A DNA stretch of 64,000 nt from a candidate division WOR-3 bacterium. GTDB lineage: Bacteria > Hydrothermota > Tepidihabitantia > SM23-42 > JAOAFX01. Position numbers and translations under genes: made by a program. Every line of letters starts with the position of its first letter. Position 1 is the stretch's first letter. The stretch is taken from NCBI GenBank assembly GCA_039802005.1, contig JBDRVV010000011.1, positions 1 through 64,000 of the forward strand, in the 5' to 3' direction. Under the pieces are notes generated by a model. The model was not told where the DNA came from. It saw only the letters and a program-made list of their open reading frames with translations, and made no database searches. Shown here piece by piece: positions 52,748 to 61,937 of the stretch.

Positions 52748-53863
52748 ATGGGCAAGATTAGAGTGGCGATCATTGGGGTTGGCAATTGCGCATCAAGTTT
52801 GGTCCAGGGTGTTTATTATTATCGTAATGCCCGTGAAGATGAGTTCATTCCCGGTATTATGCACACCAGACTTGGTGGTTACCATATTAATGATATAGAG
52901 TTTTCATTAGGAATTGATATAGATAAAAATAAGGTCGGTAAGGACCTTGCCGAGGCGATATATACTAAACCAAATAACACTTATAAATTCTGCTCGGTGC
53001 CAAAATTAAATGTACCGGTGGTCCGGGGTATGACCCACGATGGATTAGGTTATTATCTATCACAGATTATTGAGAAGGCACCGGGACCAACCGCTGATAT
53101 AGTAAGACTATTAAAAGAGACAAGGACCGATGTAGTTATAAATTTTCTACCTGTGGGTAGTGAAGAAGCGACAAAATGGTATGTTGAACAGGTCCTTACT
53201 GCAGGCTGCGCGTTTGTAAATTGCATTCCGGTATTTATCGCCAGCCAGAAATACTGGCAGAAAAGATTTATTGAAAAGGGGTTACCGGTATTGGGAGATG
53301 ACATAAAATCTCAGGTTGGTGCAACAATTGTCCATCGGGTTCTGGTAAATCTATTCAATGATCGGGGTGTAAAGTTAGAGCGCACATCACAGTTAAATGT
53401 GGGTGGAAATACAGATTTCTTAAATATGCTTGAACGTTCAAGGCTCCAGTCAAAAAAGATCTCCAAAACCCAGGCAGTGACTTCCCTTTTAAAATATAAC
53501 ATAGGCGACGAAAATATTTATATCGGACCTTCGGATTACATTGCCTGGCTCACAGATCGAAAATGGGCATATATGAGATTGGAAGGTAAGACCTTTGGCG
53601 ATGTCCCCTTAAATATTGAATTAAAACTTGAGGTCTGGGATTCACCAAATTCTGCGGGTGTTGTGATTGATGCTATAAGGTGTGCAAAACTTGCACTTGA
53701 TAATAAATTGAGTGGAGCAATAATTGAGCCTTCAAGCTATTTCTTCAAATCTCCACCAGTCCAGTATCCGGATTATATCTGCCGCGAAAAGACCGAAAAC
53801 TTTATAAAAAAGTATGGGAAAAAGAATTCCAAAAAAGTAAATGTTAAGAAAAAGAACAAGTAG
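52748..53863 (+). CDS. ino1: myo-Inositol-1-phosphate synthase
   Basis: A 371-residue NAD-dependent enzyme that converts glucose 6-phosphate to inositol 1-phosphate. The Rossmann motif is [13 protein letters not shown]. The family signatures are [42 protein letters not shown] and [11 protein letters not shown]. It is the type found in archaea, actinobacteria and some hyperthermophiles; inositol lipids or di-inositol phosphate osmolytes are possible products. The ATG at 52748 (after AGGAGG) is preferred to the TTG at 52745. Confidence 0.95.
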   Translation: MGKIRVAIIGVGNCASSLVQGVYYYRNAREDEFIPGIMHTRLGGYHINDIEFSLGIDIDKNKVGKDLAEAIYTKPNNTYKFCSVPKLNVPVVRGMTHDGLGYYLSQIIEKAPGPTADIVRLLKETRTDVVINFLPVGSEEATKWYVEQVLTAGCAFVNCIPVFIASQKYWQKRFIEKGLPVLGDDIKSQVGATIVHRVLVNLFNDRGVKLERTSQLNVGGNTDFLNMLERSRLQSKKISKTQAVTSLLKYNIGDENIYIGPSDYIAWLTDRKWAYMRLEGKTFGDVPLNIELKLEVWDSPNSAGVVIDAIRCAKLALDNKLSGAIIEPSSYFFKSPPVQYPDYICREKTENFIKKYGKKNSKKVNVKKKNK

Positions 53864-53906
53864 AAAAATTGCTTTCTATACTAAAATTAACCATTAATAA
53901 ATACTA

Positions 53907-54539
53907 ATGCCCAAAAGAGGTCTCTTCATCACATTTGAGGGTGTTGAAGGTTCTGGTAAAACAACCCAGGCTAAGGCACTCGCTGATTGGTTTGAACAGA
54001 ATGGTTTCGCCTGCATTCTTGTGCGTGACCCGGGTACGACAATTCCCGGTGAAAAGATAAGAGAGATTCTTCTCAATCCAGAGAATTCAATACATCCAAA
54101 GTGTGAAGTCCTTCTCTTCCTCGCCGCAAGAAGTCAACTTGTCTATGAAAAGATTCTCCCCGCACTAATCGAGAAAAAAATTGTAATATCAGATAGATTT
54201 TCAGACTCCACTTATGCATATCAGACATTTGCAAGAAATTTACCTGAAAGGCTGATTGCTATCTTCAACCGGTTTGCAACTGCGGGATTAAAACCTGATT
54301 TGACATTTCTCGTTGACATTGATATCCCATTAGGACAGGCAAGAGGCAAGTGTGTTGACCGTATGGAAAAAGAAAGTTTCTCTTATCACAATGAAGTTCG
54401 AAATGGCTATTTAAAACTTGCACGGCGTGCAAGGAAACGCATAAAAATTCTTGATGGTAAAAAATCCGTTGACGAACTGAAAAAAGAAGTGATTGATAAT
54501 GTAAAAAATTTGTTAATAAGAAAGGGGTATAAAATATGA
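53907..54539 (+). CDS. tmk: Thymidylate kinase
   Basis: A 210-residue P-loop kinase making dTDP from dTMP. The P-loop GVEGSGKTT is at residues 12-20, the DR(x) site is RDPGTT, and SDRFSDSTYAYQ carries the nucleotide-binding Arg and lid region. It overlaps the S41 protease gene by 4 nt. No ribosome site is seen; upstream AT-rich sequence may hold a poorly defined leaderless promoter. Confidence 0.96.
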   Translation: MPKRGLFITFEGVEGSGKTTQAKALADWFEQNGFACILVRDPGTTIPGEKIREILLNPENSIHPKCEVLLFLAARSQLVYEKILPALIEKKIVISDRFSDSTYAYQTFARNLPERLIAIFNRFATAGLKPDLTFLVDIDIPLGQARGKCVDRMEKESFSYHNEVRNGYLKLARRARKRIKILDGKKSVDELKKEVIDNVKNLLIRKGYKI

Positions 54540-56071
54540 AGAATAAGTTATTCATTCCCATAATCGTGATTTCCATAGTCTTTGCGGTTATAATTACACA
54601 ATGGGTCTGGGCAAGGACTGATGCATATACATCGTTAAGAATTTTTAATAAGATTCTTAAGGATGTAGAGGACAATTATGTCGATGAGGTGAATACTGAT
54701 TCACTTATAAGGGGTGCAATAAATGGAATGCTAAATTCATTGAAGGACCCACACACCCAGTATCTTACAAAAGAAGAATACGAACAATTACGCATGACAA
54801 CTGAAGGAGAATTCGGAGGTATTGGTGCCCAGATTGGTACGAGAGAAGATAAAATAGTCATAATTTCACCGATTGAAGGAACACCTGCTTATCGTGCCGG
54901 GCTTCTGCCTGGTGACCACATTATGATGGTGGATAGTGTTCCGACCAAAGGAAAGAGTGTTGATATTGTTGTAAAACAGATTCGCGGGACTCCAGGAACA
55001 AAGGTTTTACTAACTATCCAGCGTGAAGGCATTCCTGAACCTTTCACTGTTGAAATTACCCGTGCGGTGATAAAACTTGAGGCAGTTCCATATTATGGAA
55101 TGGTGGCAAAGGATATTGGATACATCTACCTTTCCAGTTTTTCCCGTGTTGCTGATGCAGAATTCAAAACCGGGCTTGATTCATTATTTGCCTGGGGTGC
55201 AAAGAAGATAATATTTGACCTCAGGGGAAATTCTGGTGGTTTATTACAGGAAGGCATCGCAATAAGTGAATTCTTTTTATCGCCAAACAAAGATATCGTT
55301 ACAACCAAAGGCAGGATTGAGCCACCACGGACCTTCAAATCTCAAAAATCTTATTCTTATGGTGAATTCCCTATGATTACCCTGGTCGATGGTGGCAGTG
55401 CCTCGGCATCCGAGATTGTTGCTGGCGCTTTACAGGACTGGGATAGAAGTTTAATTATCGGCACAAATACATTCGGCAAGGGTTCGGTTCAAAATGTCAT
55501 TCCTCTTGAAGACGGTGGTGCCTTGAAACTGACAACCGCCCGCTGGTATACCCCTTCTGGCAGATGTATTGATAAACCATTTGTAGATGAAGAGAATTCT
55601 GAAGAGAGTGTTACCAAAATTGACTCAAGCAAAAAAAATATTTATATCACATTAAATCTTAAACGGAAGGTCTACGGTAATGGTGGAATAACACCTGATA
55701 TTATGATAGAACCCAGAAAACTAACAAAATTGGAGACGGATATCTGGATTAAGGGCTATTTCTTTGACTTTGCTGTTCACTATACCAATACACACAAGGA
55801 TTTAAATAAAGATTTCGTTGTCGATAATAAAATGCTCGATTATTTTGCTACCTATTTGAAAGAAAAGAAAAAAATGGATTTTACACCGGCACAATTTGAT
55901 TCAGCAAAGACTGCATTGGCAGAAAGGATAAAACAGGAGATTACATTAAATCTCTTTGGCCGAAAAGAAATGTATCGCTACCGGACTGGTGTTGACCCAC
56001 TCGTGCAAAAGGCAGTAGAACTGCTGAAGGAGGTGGGTACACAAAAGGAACTTTTTCGTCACATTAAATGA
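54536..56071 (+). CDS. S41-family C-terminal processing protease
   Basis: A 511-residue periplasmic serine protease. A signal anchor (LFIPIIVISIVFAVIITQWVWA) is followed by a helical segment, a PDZ domain (GIGAQIGTREDKIVIISPIEG) and the S41 catalytic domain. The Ser is in GGSASASEIVAGA (near 285) and the Lys in GTNTFGKGSVQN (near 315). The C-terminal ~120 residues are an added helical region. Such enzymes trim envelope proteins. Coupled to tmk by ATGA. Confidence 0.95.
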   Translation: MKNKLFIPIIVISIVFAVIITQWVWARTDAYTSLRIFNKILKDVEDNYVDEVNTDSLIRGAINGMLNSLKDPHTQYLTKEEYEQLRMTTEGEFGGIGAQIGTREDKIVIISPIEGTPAYRAGLLPGDHIMMVDSVPTKGKSVDIVVKQIRGTPGTKVLLTIQREGIPEPFTVEITRAVIKLEAVPYYGMVAKDIGYIYLSSFSRVADAEFKTGLDSLFAWGAKKIIFDLRGNSGGLLQEGIAISEFFLSPNKDIVTTKGRIEPPRTFKSQKSYSYGEFPMITLVDGGSASASEIVAGALQDWDRSLIIGTNTFGKGSVQNVIPLEDGGALKLTTARWYTPSGRCIDKPFVDEENSEESVTKIDSSKKNIYITLNLKRKVYGNGGITPDIMIEPRKLTKLETDIWIKGYFFDFAVHYTNTHKDLNKDFVVDNKMLDYFATYLKEKKKMDFTPAQFDSAKTALAERIKQEITLNLFGRKEMYRYRTGVDPLVQKAVELLKEVGTQKELFRHIK

Positions 56072-56102
56072 AGGAAGAAGTTCTTTTTCAGATACAGGAC
56101 AA

Positions 56103-56216
56103 TTGAATACGAGGGCATTGATTATCGTTATGGTTTCCGCATTGGTTCTAATTCTTATTTTATTATGGCTGATTATATTTATTGGAATAAGGTTAAAGCG
56201 AGCACAAATCCAATGA
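56103..56216 (+). CDS. Small single-TM protein, 37 residues
   Basis: In the gap after the protease an unlisted ORF starts TTG at 56103 (AGGA 4-5 nt before) and ends TGA at 56216. It encodes a strongly hydrophobic helix (VSALVLILILLWLIIFIG) with a basic tail RLKRAQIQ. The composition is typical of small inner-membrane proteins. It could be chance, because the region is T-rich. Confidence 0.4.
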   Translation: MNTRALIIVMVSALVLILILLWLIIFIGIRLKRAQIQ

Positions 56217-56254
56217 AATCATTTTTGTATTTTTTAATATTATATATTTGAACT

Positions 56255-59047
56255 ATGTACCGGATTGAAATAAAAAGGAAGGACGACCCGCGGGGAAAAT
56301 TTGTAAAAGAGGATTTTGAATCAATCGGCTTCAAGGGGATTTCTTCGGTTGAAGTAAAGGATGTCTACTACATTTATGATAAAATTCCGTTTAAAAGGGT
56401 CGTTTATCTTGCCGAAAAATTATTTTGCGACCCGGTGGTTGAAGAATACAAGATATGCCAGGGGAAGGGTTTTGAAATACTATTCAATCCCGGTGTGACC
56501 GATCCAAAAGAAGATAGCATAAGAAAGGCGGCAAATGACCTGGGGATAAAACTTAACAGTGTCAAGACCGGGGTCAATTACATCTTTAGAGGTACTTTTG
56601 ATAAAGAAAAACTAAAGAGTTATGCAAGCTTATTTCTTTATAACCCATTGATACAGCATATCAAACAGATTGGAGAAAAAGATTTCAAGCCGCAGAGTCA
56701 GAAATATTCCTATTTGAAAATAAGTCTTGATACGGACCTCGTAAAATTGAGTAAGGATATGGGATTGTCATTATCAAAACTTGAAATGGAAACAATAAAA
56801 AGTTATTTTGAAAAATTAAATAGAGATCCTACCGATGTTGAATTGGAAACAATTGCCCAGACCTGGAGTGAACATTGCCGTCACAAGACATTTTTAGGAA
56901 AGATAAAAATAGGTAATAATGTAATTGACAATCTTCTAAAAAATACAATAATGAAGGCGACAAAAGAAATAAATCATCCACTATGTCTATCGGTTTTTCA
57001 TGATAATTCCGGTGTGATTGAATTTGATGAGAATTACGGTGTCTGCTTCAAGGTTGAAACCCATAATCATCCTTCGGCATTGGAACCCTATGGTGGTGCT
57101 GCAACTGGCATCGGTGGTGTGATAAGAGATATTCTGGGAACCGGACTTGGAGCAAAACCAATAATGAATACGGATGTTTTTTGTTTCGGCAAGCCAGAAT
57201 TAAAATACGAGAAACTGCCCGAAGGCATACTACATCCAAAAAGGATAATAAAGGGTGTCTATCAGGGTGTGAGGGATTATGGCAATCGTATGGGCATTCC
57301 CACAAAGAGTGGAGCAGTTTATTTTGATGATGATTTCCTTTATAATCCACTCGTGTATTGCGGAACCGTTGGATTGATTAGAAAGGACAGGATAAAAAAG
57401 GGTGCAAAACCAGGTGATTTGATATTGCTGGTAGGTGGAAAAACCGGTCGTGATGGAATACATGGTGCGACATTTTCTTCTGCAGAGCTTTCGGTAGAGG
57501 CAGAAAAATCCTGTGTCCAGATTGGTAATCCGATTGTTGAAAAAAGGGTTCTTGATTGTTTGCTAAAAGTAAGCGAACTTGGAATTCTAAATTCAGTTAC
57601 TGATTGTGGGGGTGGTGGACTATCAAGTGCCGTTGGCGAAATGGGAAAAAAGATTGGTGCAAGGGTATATCTTGAAAAGGTCCCTTTGAAATATGAAGGT
57701 TTGACACCAAGGGAGATCTGGATTTCTGAATCCCAGGAAAGAATGATATTATCTGTGCCTAAAAAATATATTAGAAAGGTTATAGATATATTTGAGAGTG
57801 AAGGGGTTGAGGCAACGGTTATCGGTGAATTCACAAATAATAAGCGATTATTGTTGTATTATAAAGGTCAGAAGGTCTGTGATATAGAGATGGAATTTTT
57901 GCACGATGGACTTCCTATGCCTGAGAAAAGGGCGAGAAAAAGAAAGATAGATTTAAAAGAAGTCAAATTTTCAATTCCAAAGGATTTAAATAAGGCCCTG
58001 CTTGAAGTCGTCGGCAGTCTGAATTGTTGTTCCCGGGAATGGCTGGTCAGGGAATATGACCATGAAGTTCAAGGTGCGAGTGTAATAAAACCATTTGTTG
58101 GAGTCTATAAAGATGGCCATCAGGATGGGGTGGTTATAAAACCTTTACTCCACAAAAATAAAGGGATCGTTGTTTCCTGTGGAATAAATCCTTCTTATGG
58201 AAAATATGACCCATATAATATGGCACTATCAGTCATTGATGAAGCCCTGCGCAACCTCGTGGCAACTGGCGGGAATATTGAAAAGGCAGCAATGCTTGAT
58301 AATTTCTGTTTTGCCTCTCCGGAAAGAGAAGAGGTACTTGGTGATATAGTCCTCAGTGCCCAGGGTTGTTATGATGGGGCAAAGGCATTTGGTGTGCCTT
58401 TTATTTCAGGAAAGGACAGTTTGAATAATGAATGGCTTGATCAGAATGGAGTAAGCCATCTCATTCCCCCAACTCTTTTAATATCGGCGATAGGAATCAT
58501 TGATGATGTAAAAAAATGTGTCACAATGGATTTTAAAAATATCGGAAGTTATATTTATCTTGTAGGTTTAACAAAAGAAGAGCTAGGCGGTTCGGAATAT
58601 TTCAATTATCTGGGAATAAAAGGTGGTGTTGTTCCTGGTGTAGACCTAAAAATGGCGCCTAAAATAATGAAGGCACTACATAATGCAATAATCAATGACC
58701 TTGTTCTATCCTGCCATGATCTATCTGAAGGTGGGCTGGGATTGGCGATTAGTGAAATGGCGATGGCAGGTGATATTGGATGCGAGATAGACATTGCAAA
58801 AGTAAAATTCAAGGGTAAAAATCACCGCGCTGATATTGTATTATTTTCTGAATCAAACACCAGATTTTTAGTAGAAGTCATTCCGGCAAAGGCAAGAGAA
58901 TTTGAAAATTATATGAAAACACTACCCTTTTCCATAATTGGAAAGACAATCAAAGAAAAGAAATTAAAGATATATGATTCAAATAAATTAATTATTGACT
59001 TGTCTGTTTCAAAACTAAGAACAAAATGGAAGAGAAAAATATTTTAG
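56255..59047 (+). CDS. purL: Phosphoribosylformylglycinamidine synthase, PurS-PurL fusion
   Basis: A 930-residue purine-synthesis enzyme. The first ~160 residues contain two PurS-like beta-alpha units (VEEYKICQGKGFEILFNPGV; YASLFLYNPLIQHIKQIG). The PurL part begins with ETIAQTWSEHCRHKTF near 204 and keeps VETHNHPSALEPYGGAATG, GGKTGRDGIHGATFSS and HDLSEGGLGLAISEMAM. There is no glutaminase domain, so a separate PurQ is needed; it is not in this window. No Shine-Dalgarno site precedes the ATG, but TATATT lies 6 nt before it. Confidence 0.95.
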   Translation: MYRIEIKRKDDPRGKFVKEDFESIGFKGISSVEVKDVYYIYDKIPFKRVVYLAEKLFCDPVVEEYKICQGKGFEILFNPGVTDPKEDSIRKAANDLGIKLNSVKTGVNYIFRGTFDKEKLKSYASLFLYNPLIQHIKQIGEKDFKPQSQKYSYLKISLDTDLVKLSKDMGLSLSKLEMETIKSYFEKLNRDPTDVELETIAQTWSEHCRHKTFLGKIKIGNNVIDNLLKNTIMKATKEINHPLCLSVFHDNSGVIEFDENYGVCFKVETHNHPSALEPYGGAATGIGGVIRDILGTGLGAKPIMNTDVFCFGKPELKYEKLPEGILHPKRIIKGVYQGVRDYGNRMGIPTKSGAVYFDDDFLYNPLVYCGTVGLIRKDRIKKGAKPGDLILLVGGKTGRDGIHGATFSSAELSVEAEKSCVQIGNPIVEKRVLDCLLKVSELGILNSVTDCGGGGLSSAVGEMGKKIGARVYLEKVPLKYEGLTPREIWISESQERMILSVPKKYIRKVIDIFESEGVEATVIGEFTNNKRLLLYYKGQKVCDIEMEFLHDGLPMPEKRARKRKIDLKEVKFSIPKDLNKALLEVVGSLNCCSREWLVREYDHEVQGASVIKPFVGVYKDGHQDGVVIKPLLHKNKGIVVSCGINPSYGKYDPYNMALSVIDEALRNLVATGGNIEKAAMLDNFCFASPEREEVLGDIVLSAQGCYDGAKAFGVPFISGKDSLNNEWLDQNGVSHLIPPTLLISAIGIIDDVKKCVTMDFKNIGSYIYLVGLTKEELGGSEYFNYLGIKGGVVPGVDLKMAPKIMKALHNAIINDLVLSCHDLSEGGLGLAISEMAMAGDIGCEIDIAKVKFKGKNHRADIVLFSESNTRFLVEVIPAKAREFENYMKTLPFSIIGKTIKEKKLKIYDSNKLIIDLSVSKLRTKWKRKIF

Positions 59048-59067
59048 TTTCATATATTAAATCTCCG

Positions 59068-59095
59068 TTGACAATCTTTTAAAATTCATTATAAT
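59068..59095 (+). promoter_or_regulatory. Leaderless-type promoter of the gene at 59101
   Basis: Perfect TTGACA (59068-59073), a 16-bp spacer and perfect TATAAT (59090-59095) end 5 nt before the ATG, with no Shine-Dalgarno site. This is the clearest example in the window. Confidence 0.8.
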
Positions 59096-59100
59096 TCAAT

Positions 59101-59514
59101 ATGCCAAACAAGGTAGTTGTGCACTATATAGATCATAGGATTGAACGGGGTTACACCTCGGATTTTAGACCTGATAAAGCCGTATTTCATCTCGTTGTCA
59201 AGGAAGGAAATAAGGAGAAATCCATACCGGTTAAGATTGCAAATCTAAAAGCAGTATTTTTTGTAAAAGAATTAATGGGAAAGTCAAGGGCAAGGCCTGT
59301 TGAGAAAAAGACATTTGACGATATAAAAGACAAGACGCTCGTGGGGAAAAAAGTAAAAGTAGAATTTATTGATGGTGAGGTATTATATGGCTTAACAATG
59401 GGATATTCCCCTCAGCGCCAGGGTTTTTTCTTCACGCCGATAGATCCGGATAGCAATAACGAAAGGATATTTGCGGTGCTCAACGCCGTGAAAGATATTA
59501 CATTTTATGATTGA
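59101..59514 (+). CDS. Uncharacterised 137-residue protein (DUF6982/PilZ-like fold)
   Basis: A soluble basic protein. Two similar beta-rich halves begin VVHYIDHRIERGYTSDFRP and KVKVEFIDGEVLYGLTMGYS, and the end reads FVLNAVKDI-like sequence. The pattern resembles DUF6982 proteins that sit beside signalling or motility genes in deep-branching bacteria. Own strong leaderless promoter. A weak ATTATCA...TGATAAT hairpin follows the stop (59514-59536). Function unknown. Confidence 0.7.
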   Translation: MPNKVVVHYIDHRIERGYTSDFRPDKAVFHLVVKEGNKEKSIPVKIANLKAVFFVKELMGKSRARPVEKKTFDDIKDKTLVGKKVKVEFIDGEVLYGLTMGYSPQRQGFFFTPIDPDSNNERIFAVLNAVKDITFYD

Positions 59515-59555
59515 TTATCACAAAAATTTGATAATACCCTAAAAATGGAGTTGCT

Positions 59556-59921
59556 ATGGACATAATAAAAAAATTGAAAAAGGATAAAAAACCTGAATCA
59601 GTGTTTGATTCTTTGATTAAAAAGAAACCTACTGAAGAAACACCTATACAAAAGCCCGAGGATATGGAAGTTACTGCCCTGACACCAGAAAAACCAGTTC
59701 CCGGAACTACCCCGGTGGCAGAAAAAAAAGAAACCACTCCAACCCGGGAATTCAGAACCGAAGGTATGCACGAATTTGATATTGAAAGTCTCGGTGTTGA
59801 TGGAAGTGCCTCATTAAAAATTGAATATAAGGCAAAGATAATGAGTCTTATAGATGAAAATAGATTTGATGAGGCAATTGAACTAATAAAAGAATTGAAA
59901 GAAAAGACTCGGGGCACATAG
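59556..59921 (+). CDS. Uncharacterised 121-residue protein
   Basis: A charged protein with a Lys/Glu/Pro/Thr-rich, probably disordered middle (ETPIQKPEDMEVTALTPEKP) and a C-terminal helix pair (KIMSLIDENRFDEAIELIKEL) that looks like a half-TPR. GGAG precedes the ATG. It shares a base with the GTG of the nucleotidyltransferase gene. No family recognised. Confidence 0.65.
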   Translation: MDIIKKLKKDKKPESVFDSLIKKKPTEETPIQKPEDMEVTALTPEKPVPGTTPVAEKKETTPTREFRTEGMHEFDIESLGVDGSASLKIEYKAKIMSLIDENRFDEAIELIKELKEKTRGT

Positions 59922-60886
59922 TGAATGTCATTATACCGGTTGCAGGTGAAGGTGTTCGTTTAAAACCCCATACCCATTTTCTGCCTAAATGCCTTTTATA
60001 TGTCGCCGGAAAACCAATCCTTGGGCATATCCTTGATGGAATAAAACATTTAAAAGTTACAAAAATAACAATTGTCCTCGGTGCAAATTCGGAGCAGATC
60101 ATACAATTTTGTAAAAATTATAATTATGATTTTAAATTTGTGATACAACAAAAGCGATTGGGTTTAGGGCATGCAATATATGTTGGCTCTAAAGGGCTGA
60201 AAGGACCCACCCTCGTCCTTCTCGGTGATACAATAACTGATTTCGATTTCAAAAGCCTTAAAATTAAGACAAACGTGCTCGGTGTAAAAGAAGTTGACAA
60301 TCCCCAGCGATTCGGAATTGTTGAAACTGCGGGTGAAAAGGTAATAAATGTGGTGGAGAAACCTGAAAAACCAAAGTCAAATCTTGCTATCGTTGGGGTT
60401 TATTATTTTACAGATATAAGAAAGATTCATCAAGCAATGGCGTTCGTGATAAAAAGGGGTATTAAAACAAAGAACGAATACCAGCTGACCGATGGACTGG
60501 CTCAAATGATAAAAAATGGCGAGCCCTTCTATATTTTGAAAATAAAAAACTGGTTTGACTGTGGAACTCCTGACGCGCTCATTGATACGAATCGCCATTT
60601 ACTTAAAAAGAACCATTATTTTCGTCCTCATAATAAAATGAAAATTATCGCCCCAGTATACATACCCGATTCTGTAGAAATAATAGACTCAATCGTCGGT
60701 CCTAATGTTTCCGTAGGCGAGTATGTCAAGATAAAAAATTCAATAATCCAGGATTCAATAATAAACAACAATACAATAATTGAAAATGCAATTTTAAGTA
60801 AATCAATAATTGGCCAGAATGCCATTGTTCGTGGCAGTTTCAAAAGATTGAATGTTGGCGATTCTTCAATCATTGAATTTCCCTAA
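59921..60886 (+). CDS. Sugar-phosphate nucleotidyltransferase
   Basis: A 321-residue enzyme. The N-terminal nucleotidyltransferase motif is GEGVRLKPHTHFLPK at 9-23, GHILDGI follows, and NWFDCGTPDALIDTN is the product-binding region. The C-terminal ~90 residues form a left-handed beta-helix of hexapeptide-like repeats (IKNSIIQDSIINNNTIIENA). The substrate is probably glucose or mannose 1-phosphate. GTG start overlapping the previous stop; TAATG junction with the TPR gene. Confidence 0.9.
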   Translation: MNVIIPVAGEGVRLKPHTHFLPKCLLYVAGKPILGHILDGIKHLKVTKITIVLGANSEQIIQFCKNYNYDFKFVIQQKRLGLGHAIYVGSKGLKGPTLVLLGDTITDFDFKSLKIKTNVLGVKEVDNPQRFGIVETAGEKVINVVEKPEKPKSNLAIVGVYYFTDIRKIHQAMAFVIKRGIKTKNEYQLTDGLAQMIKNGEPFYILKIKNWFDCGTPDALIDTNRHLLKKNHYFRPHNKMKIIAPVYIPDSVEIIDSIVGPNVSVGEYVKIKNSIIQDSIINNNTIIENAILSKSIIGQNAIVRGSFKRLNVGDSSIIEFP

Positions 60887-61869
60887 TGATTTTTAATCTT
60901 TTATCAATTATATTTTTTGGAGAATTATTTCTAAATCCACCAGAAATTCAAAATTTGATTCAAAACGGTCTTAACCTTGCGTATACAGAAGATTTTGATA
61001 GTGCATCTTTATATTTTGATAAGGTAATTGAAATTTATCCTGAAAATCCCGCTGGCTATTTTTTTAAAGCCGCTCTCTTACAATTAAAAATGATGGATGG
61101 ATGTCACTTCAACGACGAAAAGGAATATATCAATTTAATCAAAAAAGTAAGAACATTGTGTGAAGATATTCTGAAGAGAGAAGATAATTTATGGGCGGAA
61201 TTTTATCTCGGTTCAAGTTTTGCATACCAGGCGGTATATGAAGGGTTAAAAAAGAATTATCTTGAGACATTCAATTATGGTGTCAAAGGTGGCAGGATAC
61301 TGCAATCAATTACAAAAAAAGATTCTTTATTTTATGACGCCTATTTAGGAGCCGGCACCTATGAATATTTCTGGGCAAGGGCGAGCAGGTATCTGCCCTT
61401 TTTGAATCTTGCTGATGGCAATGTTGACGAGGCAATAAAAAAATTGCACATTGCCGCTGAAAAGAGTCTCTATTCCGGTCCGACCGCAAGAAATTCATTG
61501 GTATTTATTTATGGAGAGGAAAAAAAATTTGATATTGCGACAAGGATAATAGATAGTCTTTTACTCCAATATCCTGATTCAAAGACCTTCCACTGGAATA
61601 AAGCTGAACTTGAGTTCAAGAAAAAAAATTATGAGGTTGCACTGAGCATATATAAATGGTTATTTGACCAATACATTGGTGACGCAAATTATTCAAATTT
61701 AGCCCAGTGTAAATTATACATTGGTAAATGTTATTATGAGTTAGAAAACCGCGCTGAGGCAAAAAAAGCCCTGAAGGAAGTAATTGGATATAAAAAATAC
61801 CAGGACAAATATCCGAAGATAAAAGAATACTGCCGGGAGGCATACTCTTTATTAAGCAGGTTATTATAA
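60886..61869 (+). CDS. Tetratricopeptide-repeat protein
   Basis: A 327-residue exported or membrane-tethered protein with an N-terminal hydrophobic stretch (FNLLSIIFFGELFL). TPR units are visible at about 28-60 (GLNLAYTEDFDSASLYFDKV), 210-240 and 285-320 (CYYELENRAEAKKALKEVI). It could be a scaffold in envelope or polysaccharide work near the nucleotidyl- and glycosyltransferases. Confidence 0.85.
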   Translation: MIFNLLSIIFFGELFLNPPEIQNLIQNGLNLAYTEDFDSASLYFDKVIEIYPENPAGYFFKAALLQLKMMDGCHFNDEKEYINLIKKVRTLCEDILKREDNLWAEFYLGSSFAYQAVYEGLKKNYLETFNYGVKGGRILQSITKKDSLFYDAYLGAGTYEYFWARASRYLPFLNLADGNVDEAIKKLHIAAEKSLYSGPTARNSLVFIYGEEKKFDIATRIIDSLLLQYPDSKTFHWNKAELEFKKKNYEVALSIYKWLFDQYIGDANYSNLAQCKLYIGKCYYELENRAEAKKALKEVIGYKKYQDKYPKIKEYCREAYSLLSRLL

Positions 61870-61895
61870 ACTTGAAATTTGAATACCAATTGAGG

Positions 61896-61923
61896 TTGAC
61901 AATTGTAGTTTATACTGTATAAT
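61896..61923 (+). promoter_or_regulatory. Promoter of the glycosyltransferase gene
   Basis: TTGACA at 61896-61901, a 16-bp spacer and TATAAT at 61918-61923. The ATG at 61938 is 14 nt away and has no Shine-Dalgarno site, so the leader would be under 10 nt. Confidence 0.65.
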
Positions 61924-61937
61924 ATTATTACTATACT

